A stretch of 26,258 nucleotides of DNA, from positions 1 to 26,258 of IMG/VR virus record IMGVR_UViG_3300048924_000121. One strand, given 5' to 3'. The notes under the pieces were generated by a model. It had not been told where the DNA came from and ran no database searches. It saw nothing but the letters and a program-made list of their open reading frames with translations. Source of the stretch: a virus. Made by a program: the position numbers and the translations under genes. This document shows positions 21,169-26,258 of the stretch, in pieces. Position 1 is the stretch's first letter. Each line of letters opens with the position of its first letter.

Positions 21169-21642
21169 ATGGCTGCATTAAAACCTGATGTGAAAGCCTT
21201 CATCATTCAGTCGCTTGCGTGCTATGACACGCCATCGCAGGTGGTCGAGGCTGTCCAAAAAGAATTCGGCATCAAGATAACCCGGCAACAGGCCGAGTCG
21301 CACGATCCGACGAAGGCCAGCGGCAAAACGTTGGCGAAGAAGTGGATCTCCATGTTCAGCGCGACCCGCGAGCGCTTCCTGACCGAAACCAGTGACATTC
21401 CGATCGCGAACAAATCCTATCGCCTCCGCGTGCTTGACCGGATGGCAACCAAAACCGAGGGGATGAAAAACTTCTCCCTAACGGCACAGCTTATCGAGCA
21501 GGCCGCGAAAGAGGTTGGTGACGCTTACACCAATAAGCTGAAGGTTGAGAGCACCGGCAAGGATGGCGGCCCGATTAAGACCGAAAGCGTGAGTTTAACG
21601 GCTGAAGAGGCGGCAGAAGCTTATCGTAAGCTGATGGGATGA
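21169..21642 (+). CDS. terS: terminase small subunit (DUF2280)
   Basis: A 157-aa protein of the DUF2280 type: KPDVKAFIIQSLACYDTPSQ, then VVEAVQKEFGIKITRQQAE forms an HTH, and ATRERFLTETSDIPIANKSY with the RLRVLDRMATKTE helix follows. Small subunits recognise the packaging site and load the large subunit. A perfect stem (21644-21664) follows directly. TerL does not follow as usual: an inverted gene sits between the two. Confidence 0.87.
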   Translation: MAALKPDVKAFIIQSLACYDTPSQVVEAVQKEFGIKITRQQAESHDPTKASGKTLAKKWISMFSATRERFLTETSDIPIANKSYRLRVLDRMATKTEGMKNFSLTAQLIEQAAKEVGDAYTNKLKVESTGKDGGPIKTESVSLTAEEAAEAYRKLMG

Positions 21643-21643
21643 G

Positions 21644-21664
21644 AAAGGGCAGCGACTGCCCTTT
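21644..21664. terminator. hairpin between terS and the inverted gene
   Basis: AAAGGGCA (21644-21651) and TGCCCTTT (21657-21664) form a perfect eight-pair stem with loop GCGAC, placed between convergent stop codons of terS and the leftward small gene. It has only short T-runs and may work on both strands. Confidence 0.6.
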
Positions 21665-21675
21665 AAATGCAAAGA

Positions 21676-22014
21676 TCAGTCTTTCATGAAACTTTCTCGG
21701 TGGGACGAAATATCATTTGCTTCATCGATACAGTTCTGGCAAAGCAGCGAACCATGTTCGAAGTGAGCATCATAAGCATCACTAAGCTCTTTTTCGGTAA
21801 GAACAACCTTGCAGTTATTATGGTATCCGGCAGGGTCGGTGACTCCTTCGCAAGGTTGTGACAAAAACCGACGAAGAACTGATTTTTGAGCCGGTGTAAG
21901 TGATGTAAATCCTTTATCGACGGCAAGCTTTGCAATACCACTCACTTTAGAATCTTCGTTATGAAAGACGTCTTGTGCGATCTGTTGGCGAAGGATTTCT
22001 TCTTCGAATGCCAT
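21676..22014 (-). CDS. inverted small gene between terS and terL (four-Cys protein)
   Basis: A 112-aa protein starting [20 protein letters not shown], with AAGGAG seven bases before the ATG at 22014 (an upstream ATG at 22038 lacks such a site). C55, C68, C92 and C95 (QPCEG, HNNC, LLCQNC) could bind zinc. [15 protein letters not shown] is helical. It is read against the late operon and is more AT-rich than terS and terL, so it looks like an inserted moron gene. Function not recognised. Confidence 0.8.
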   Translation of the reverse strand: MAFEEEILRQQIAQDVFHNEDSKVSGIAKLAVDKGFTSLTPAQKSVLRRFLSQPCEGVTDPAGYHNNCKVVLTEKELSDAYDAHFEHGSLLCQNCIDEANDISSHRESFMKD

Positions 22015-22074
22015 GTAAATCTCCTTTTTGCTGTGCATTTAACAAGAAACAAAGTGTTTCGGACGAATCTTAAT

Positions 22075-23697
22075 ATGCCACTTCCTTTTGCATTTGACTT
22101 CAAAAATCCTGATTACCAGATGGTTTTTGAATGGCGGATGGAACGCTTACAGCGCATTCGCCAGAACCCCGAAATGCTGCCAGCGCTAAAGCAGTTCTAC
22201 CGCACCAACCCGGCCCAGTTCATCATCGACTGGGGTATGACGACAGACCCGCGTAACATCGATTATGGCCTGCCGGTCACCATCCCTTTTCTGCTGTTCC
22301 CGAAACAGGAAGAGTGGATTCACTGGATCATGGAGCGGCGCGAAAGGCTTGAGAACGGCATAACCGAAAAGAGCCGCGAAATGGGGCTCAGCTGGACGGC
22401 GATAGGGATGGCCTGTTCGCTTTGCCTGTTCAACAAAGAAATGGTCATCGGCTTCGGTTCCCGTAAAGAGGAATACGTCGATAGCACCGGTGACCCGAAG
22501 GCGCTGTTCTGGAAGGCTCGCAAGTTCGTGGAAACGCTGCCTGTCGAGTTTCGCGGTTCGTGGGACGAGAAGAAGCACGCGCCGTACATGCGCGTTGAGT
22601 TTCCCGACACTGGCGCGGTCATCAAAGGCGAGGCTGGCGACAATATCGGTCGTGGTGACCGTACCACGCTCTACCTGGTTGATGAGGCTGCATTCCTCCA
22701 GCGTCCCCTGCTGATTGATGCGGCGCTGTCGCAAACCACGCGCTGCCGTATTGACCTCAGTTCGGTTAACGGCATGGCCAACCCATTCGCACAGAAGCGT
22801 CACGGCGGGAAGATACCGGTATTCACATTCCACTGGCGAAATGACCCGCGCAAGGATGATGAGTGGTATCGCAAGGAGTGCGAGAAAATCGACAATCCGG
22901 TGGTGGTGGCGCAGGAACTTGACCTGAACTACAGCGCATCAGCGGAAGGCGTTCTGATCCCGTCCGACTGGGTGCAGGCTGCCGTCGACGCGCATATCAA
23001 GCTGGGCATCCAGCCAACGGGCAAACGGCTGGGCGCGATGGACGTCGCCGACGAAGGCCGGGACAAAAACGCTTTTTCAACCCGTCACGGCTTCCTCCTG
23101 GAGAATGTGCGGGAGTGGTCCGGCGTGGGCAGCGACATTTACCAATCCGTTGAGAAGGTCTTCGGCTTTTGCGAACAGGACAACCTCGAAGAGTTTCGCT
23201 TCGACGAGGACGGCCTGGGCGCTGGCGTTCGCGGCGATGCGCGCGCCATCAACGAACTGCGTAACGCTGCGCGCCGACCTTCAATACTCGCCACACCGTT
23301 TCGCGGTAGCGGCGCGGTGTTTGATCCGGACGATGAAGCGGTGCGCGGGGACAACGGACAGGCCGCGCGTCTGAACAAGGACTTCTTCGCTAACGCCAAG
23401 GCCCAGAGCTGGTGGCGCTTGCGCAAGCTGTTCCAGAACACCTATCGCGCCGTGGAAGAGAAGATGGCCTACAACCCGGACGAAATCATCTCAATCAGCG
23501 GCAGCATGCCGAGCAAAGACAAACTCATCATCGAGCTTTCGCAGCCGACCTACTCCATTAACGGCGTAGGGAAAATCGTTGTTGATAAACAGCCTGACGG
23601 CACCAAGTCGCCGAACCTCGCCGACTCGGTGATGATCAGCTACGCGCCAATGAATTCAGCCCTGAACATCTGGGAGCTGCTAGGGAGACAGGCCTGA
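22075..23697 (+). CDS. terL: terminase large subunit
   Basis: The packaging motor of 540 aa, with an N-terminal ATPase and a C-terminal RNase-H-like nuclease. The ATPase shows a deviant Walker [10 protein letters not shown] (~99-107) and Walker B LYLVDEA (~199-205), and the nuclease has D323 ([10 protein letters not shown]), FDEDGLGAG (~376-384) and a late PNLADSVM. The ATG at 22075 has no good ribosome site; the frame is open further upstream to 21961, over the inverted gene, and a GTG at 22054 is possible. The start [20 protein letters not shown] fits family N-termini. The stop overlaps the portal ATG. Confidence 0.92.
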   Translation: MPLPFAFDFKNPDYQMVFEWRMERLQRIRQNPEMLPALKQFYRTNPAQFIIDWGMTTDPRNIDYGLPVTIPFLLFPKQEEWIHWIMERRERLENGITEKSREMGLSWTAIGMACSLCLFNKEMVIGFGSRKEEYVDSTGDPKALFWKARKFVETLPVEFRGSWDEKKHAPYMRVEFPDTGAVIKGEAGDNIGRGDRTTLYLVDEAAFLQRPLLIDAALSQTTRCRIDLSSVNGMANPFAQKRHGGKIPVFTFHWRNDPRKDDEWYRKECEKIDNPVVVAQELDLNYSASAEGVLIPSDWVQAAVDAHIKLGIQPTGKRLGAMDVADEGRDKNAFSTRHGFLLENVREWSGVGSDIYQSVEKVFGFCEQDNLEEFRFDEDGLGAGVRGDARAINELRNAARRPSILATPFRGSGAVFDPDDEAVRGDNGQAARLNKDFFANAKAQSWWRLRKLFQNTYRAVEEKMAYNPDEIISISGSMPSKDKLIIELSQPTYSINGVGKIVVDKQPDGTKSPNLADSVMISYAPMNSALNIWELLGRQA

Positions 23698-25166
23698 TGG
23701 CACGAAATAAACAAGCCTCTCAGCGAACGGCGCAGGCTACCGCTGATGGCTATGAGAACTTTGTCGCCCGCGTGGGGATGCAAACGCCTAACCAGCATTC
23801 AGCATCGACCTACCGGGCGAACTTCACCAGCCGCAACCGCATGCTGGTGGAATGGTCTTATCGCGGATCGTGGGTTATCGGCGAAGCGGTCGACGCTATC
23901 CCGGACGATATGACCCGCAAAGGCATCCGAATCACTTCGGAGATTGACGCCAAAGACCGTGGCACCCTCGAAGCGCAGCTGGATGAGTTGCAGATCTGGG
24001 ATGCGCTGAACGACGTGCTGAAATGGTCGCGCCTCTACGGCGGCGCAGTTGGCTTCATCATGATTGAGGGGCAGGCACCAATGACCCCACTGCGGCTCGA
24101 AACCATTGGCGAAGGCAAATTTAAGGGCATTCTCCCGCTCGACCGCTGGATGATTAACCCGGTCCTGACCCGCCGCATTAAAGAGATGGGGCCGGATCTC
24201 GGTAAGCCTGAGTTTTACGATGTGGTGACCACCGCAACGGGCATTCCATCTTGGCGAATCCATCACAGTCGTCTGATCCGCTTCGACGGGGTGACGCTGC
24301 CATTCCAGCAGAAGATGACCGAGAACGAATGGGGCATGTCTGTTGTAGAGCGTATCTGGGATCGGCTTACAGCGTTCGACAGCGCCACTGTCGGCGCGGC
24401 GCAGCTGGTCTACAAAGCGCATCTGCGCACCTACAGCGTGGAGAAGCTGCGCGAACTTATCGCGCTTGGTGGGCCGGCGTTCGAAGCGCTGCTGAAGAAC
24501 ATCGACCTCATCCGCCAGTTCCAGAGCAATGAAGGCATGACGCTTATGGACTCGCGGGATAAGTTCGAAACCCACCAGTACAGCTTCAGCGGGCTGGATG
24601 ACATTCTTTCGCAGTTCGCTGAGCAGATCAGCGGTGCCGTTGGTATCCCGCTGGTTCGCTTGTTCGGACAGTCCCCGAAAGGCTTCTCTACGGGTGACGC
24701 TGACCTCGCCAACTATTACGACCGGGTGAGCTCATTGCAGGAGCGCCGGTTACGTCTGCCAATGCGCCGGATACTGGACATTATGCACCGCTCGGAACTC
24801 GGGAAGCCGCTGCCGAACGATTTCACTTTTGAGTTTAACCCGCTATGGCAAATGTCTGACGTTGACCGCTCAACGGTGGCCGTAAACACCACCACGGCGA
24901 TCAGCACCGCGCTGGGCGACGGATTGATGACGCGTAAGGCGGCAATGACCGACCTACGCGAAAACTCTGACGTTACTGGTATCGGGGCATCCATTACCGA
25001 CGAGGATATCGAGAATGCCGAAGACGAAGCGCCGCCAGGCATCGGCGAACTTGGCGACAAACCGCCAGAGCCGCCAGGCGGAGATCCGATATCGAACGAG
25101 CCTACGGCAGATAGCGCGGGCGGTCGGGGATATCGTAAATGGCCGCTACGATGGTTCAAACGATAG
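23697..25166 (+). CDS. portal protein (DUF1073 / Phage_portal_3)
   Basis: A 489-aa protein of the DUF1073 portal family, forming the ring through which DNA enters the head. Family marks are the N-terminal WSYRGSWVIGEAVDAIPDDM, the central LKWSRLYGGAVGFIMIEG, the SGAVGIPLVRLFGQSPKGFS region and the YYDRVSSLQERRLRLPM helix. The last ~50 residues are Pro/Gly/Glu-rich and overlap the next gene by 152 bases. It starts on the final base of the TerL stop codon. Confidence 0.9.
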   Translation: MARNKQASQRTAQATADGYENFVARVGMQTPNQHSASTYRANFTSRNRMLVEWSYRGSWVIGEAVDAIPDDMTRKGIRITSEIDAKDRGTLEAQLDELQIWDALNDVLKWSRLYGGAVGFIMIEGQAPMTPLRLETIGEGKFKGILPLDRWMINPVLTRRIKEMGPDLGKPEFYDVVTTATGIPSWRIHHSRLIRFDGVTLPFQQKMTENEWGMSVVERIWDRLTAFDSATVGAAQLVYKAHLRTYSVEKLRELIALGGPAFEALLKNIDLIRQFQSNEGMTLMDSRDKFETHQYSFSGLDDILSQFAEQISGAVGIPLVRLFGQSPKGFSTGDADLANYYDRVSSLQERRLRLPMRRILDIMHRSELGKPLPNDFTFEFNPLWQMSDVDRSTVAVNTTTAISTALGDGLMTRKAAMTDLRENSDVTGIGASITDEDIENAEDEAPPGIGELGDKPPEPPGGDPISNEPTADSAGGRGYRKWPLRWFKR

Positions 25167-25788
25167 CGTCACCGAAATAATGAATGCGCTGGAGCGCTAC
25201 AGCGAAATCATCACCCCATGGGCGACGAAGGTTGCTGAGAACTTCACCGCAGACATAGCGCGCCAGAATGAAAAGCAGTGGCGTCAGCACAGCCGGAACA
25301 TCAGCGCAGAGCTACGCAACATGGTCGACCGCGCCCCGGTGGGCCAGGTGATGAAATCCATTGTTGCCGAGCAAATTAAGTACATCAAATCGCTGCCGCT
25401 TGAGGCCGCCGATCGGGTGTATGACATTCAGAACAAGGCCATTGAGGCTGTAGTGACTGGCGGGCGAGCCGAGCCATTCGCGAAAGAGATAGCAGCATCC
25501 GGTGACGTGTCACGCTCACGAGCGAACCTTATCGCCCGGACTGAGCTTGGGCGTGCTACCGGCGCGCTGGATCAGGCGCGTGCGCTGTCAATCGGTTCGA
25601 ATGGCTATATCTGGCGTACAGCTGAAGATGGCGACGTCCGGCATTCTCATCGGGAGATGGAAGGGAAGTTTGTCGAATGGGGTAGACCTCCAACGCTTGA
25701 CGGCATGACCGGTCACGCTGGCGAGCTCCCGAACTGCCGTTGTTACAAAGAGATCGTCTTCCCCAACCCTCATTCTTATCTCGCCTGA
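25015..25788 (+). CDS. Mu gpF-like minor head protein
   Basis: A 257-aa protein with the head-morphogenesis pattern of the Mu F/SPP1 gp7 family in the C-terminal half: RSRANLIARTELGRATGALD, YIWRTAEDGDVRHSHREMEG and HAGELPNCRCYKEIVF. The N-terminal half is basic and helical. These proteins bind the portal and sit inside the head. The start ATG has GAGG upstream inside the portal gene, so the two genes overlap by 152 bases in different frames. Confidence 0.88.
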   Translation: MPKTKRRQASANLATNRQSRQAEIRYRTSLRQIARAVGDIVNGRYDGSNDSVTEIMNALERYSEIITPWATKVAENFTADIARQNEKQWRQHSRNISAELRNMVDRAPVGQVMKSIVAEQIKYIKSLPLEAADRVYDIQNKAIEAVVTGGRAEPFAKEIAASGDVSRSRANLIARTELGRATGALDQARALSIGSNGYIWRTAEDGDVRHSHREMEGKFVEWGRPPTLDGMTGHAGELPNCRCYKEIVFPNPHSYLA

Positions 25789-25802
25789 ATCGCAGGTAAA
25801 CC

Positions 25803-26258
25803 ATGAAATATTTTTTCAATACCCGGCTGGGGGAAACCCGCTATCAGCTGGCTGACGGCTCGCTGTTGTGCAAAGACGTGCCGATAGGTCGAACGGGTAA
25901 GCAGCTCTACGGCGCTGCTGATCTGCCAAACCTCAAACCCGACAAGCTCGGCGAGATAGTCGTAACGCGCTCTCCTGAGCAGGTATTCCATCCAGCTACG
26001 CTCGCCTCATTCGAAGGGATGAGCATCACAATCCTGCATCCTGAAGATGAAAACGGGAACGTGCGGCTGGTCAATCCTGAAAACTGGAAAGAGCTTGCGG
26101 TCGGGCATCTTCAGAACGTTCGGCGCGGGACTGGTGATCAGTCTGATTTGATGCTGGCTGACCTTATCGTCAAAGACGAAAGCGCTATCCAGCTAATCGA
26201 AGATGGCCTGCGCGAAGTGTCGTGCGGCTATGACGCGGAGTACGAGCAGACCGAGCCA
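25803..26258 (+). CDS. DUF2213 protein, cut by the window edge
   Basis: At least 152 codons, open to the last base. It begins [20 protein letters not shown] and contains [40 protein letters not shown] and [14 protein letters not shown], the pattern of DUF2213 proteins found after Mu F-like genes in phage head modules. A head-maturation protease or scaffold role is generally proposed from gene order. It starts 15 bases after the minor head gene. The C-terminal part is missing from the window. Confidence 0.85.
   Translation, partial: MKYFFNTRLGETRYQLADGSLLCKDVPIGRTGKQLYGAADLPNLKPDKLGEIVVTRSPEQVFHPATLASFEGMSITILHPEDENGNVRLVNPENWKELAVGHLQNVRRGTGDQSDLMLADLIVKDESAIQLIEDGLREVSCGYDAEYEQTEP

Noticed and set aside
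22186-22833. 215-aa leftward frame inside terL
   Set aside because: It lies opposite the conserved ATPase region of TerL and has no recognisable domain.
23799-24575. 258-aa leftward frame inside the portal gene
   Set aside because: Antisense to a conserved portal gene with high G+C; long antisense frames are common in such genes.
1-26258. CRISPR array, transposase or insertion sequence
   Set aside because: No spaced direct-repeat array, transposase frame or terminal inverted repeat with target duplication was seen. The only regular repeats are the iterons and the operators.

Overview
The window is the left end and first ~26 kb of a P22/lambda-like temperate siphophage-type prophage in an enterobacterium. 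Positions 1-46 are the 3' half of tRNA-Thr(CGT), thrW, and match from memory the 46-bp P22 attachment core. A P22-type integrase and excisionase pair follows. The gene order, the P22-like int/xis, the mostly ~50-55% G+C phage genes and the thrW site point to a Salmonella/Citrobacter/Enterobacter/Klebsiella-type host; the genus cannot be fixed from the sequence. The prophage continues past the right edge: tail genes and attR are not seen.

Left (early) operon, read leftward from the operator region near 7000: a 66-aa unknown protein, a 55-aa unknown protein, an ExoX-like 3'-5' exonuclease, a Sak4-like P-loop ATPase, an SSB-like protein, a giant fused cytosine-C5/adenine-N6 DNA methyltransferase, a small DUF4060-like protein, xis and int. 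Stop/start overlaps are frequent, so this is one transcription unit for recombination, DNA modification and integration.

Switch and right early operon: an S24-type repressor (leftward) and a Cro-like protein (rightward) are flanked by seven copies of one dyad operator, TGAACT-N3-AGTTCA. Then come a CII-like protein, a small gene broken or frameshifted at a run of seven G, a 54-aa protein, an O-like replication initiator with three 22-bp-spaced iterons, a DnaB-type helicase, a DUF4406 protein, a DPPH methyltransferase and several small phage proteins. An AT-rich leftward gene for a membrane/coiled-coil protein interrupts the operon at 13.4-14.3 kb. The operon resumes with NinB, a YbcO-like zinc nuclease, RusA and a DUF1133 protein in the position of the late antiterminator Q.

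Late region: a tR'-like terminator with a GAAA loop is followed by three surface-carbohydrate-type genes (DUF115/GT42-like, GT9-like, SAM methyltransferase) ahead of the lysis cassette (holin, SAR endolysin, Rz, Rz1). After a GrlR-family gene and a terminator lies a 47-bp palindrome. Then come a phage metallopeptidase-like protein, TerS, an inverted small gene, TerL, portal, a Mu F-like head protein and a DUF2213 protein cut by the window edge.

No gene-free stretch exceeds 300 bases. The longest are 6902-7158 (operators), 13237-13446 (terminator-like hairpins), 14296-14471 (promoter candidate) and 20331-20516 (terminator and palindrome). The strongest candidates for undescribed biology are the multi-TRD fused methyltransferase, the membrane/coiled-coil inserted gene, the three-gene glycan-type cassette, the gene inverted between terS and terL, and the palindrome before the packaging genes.
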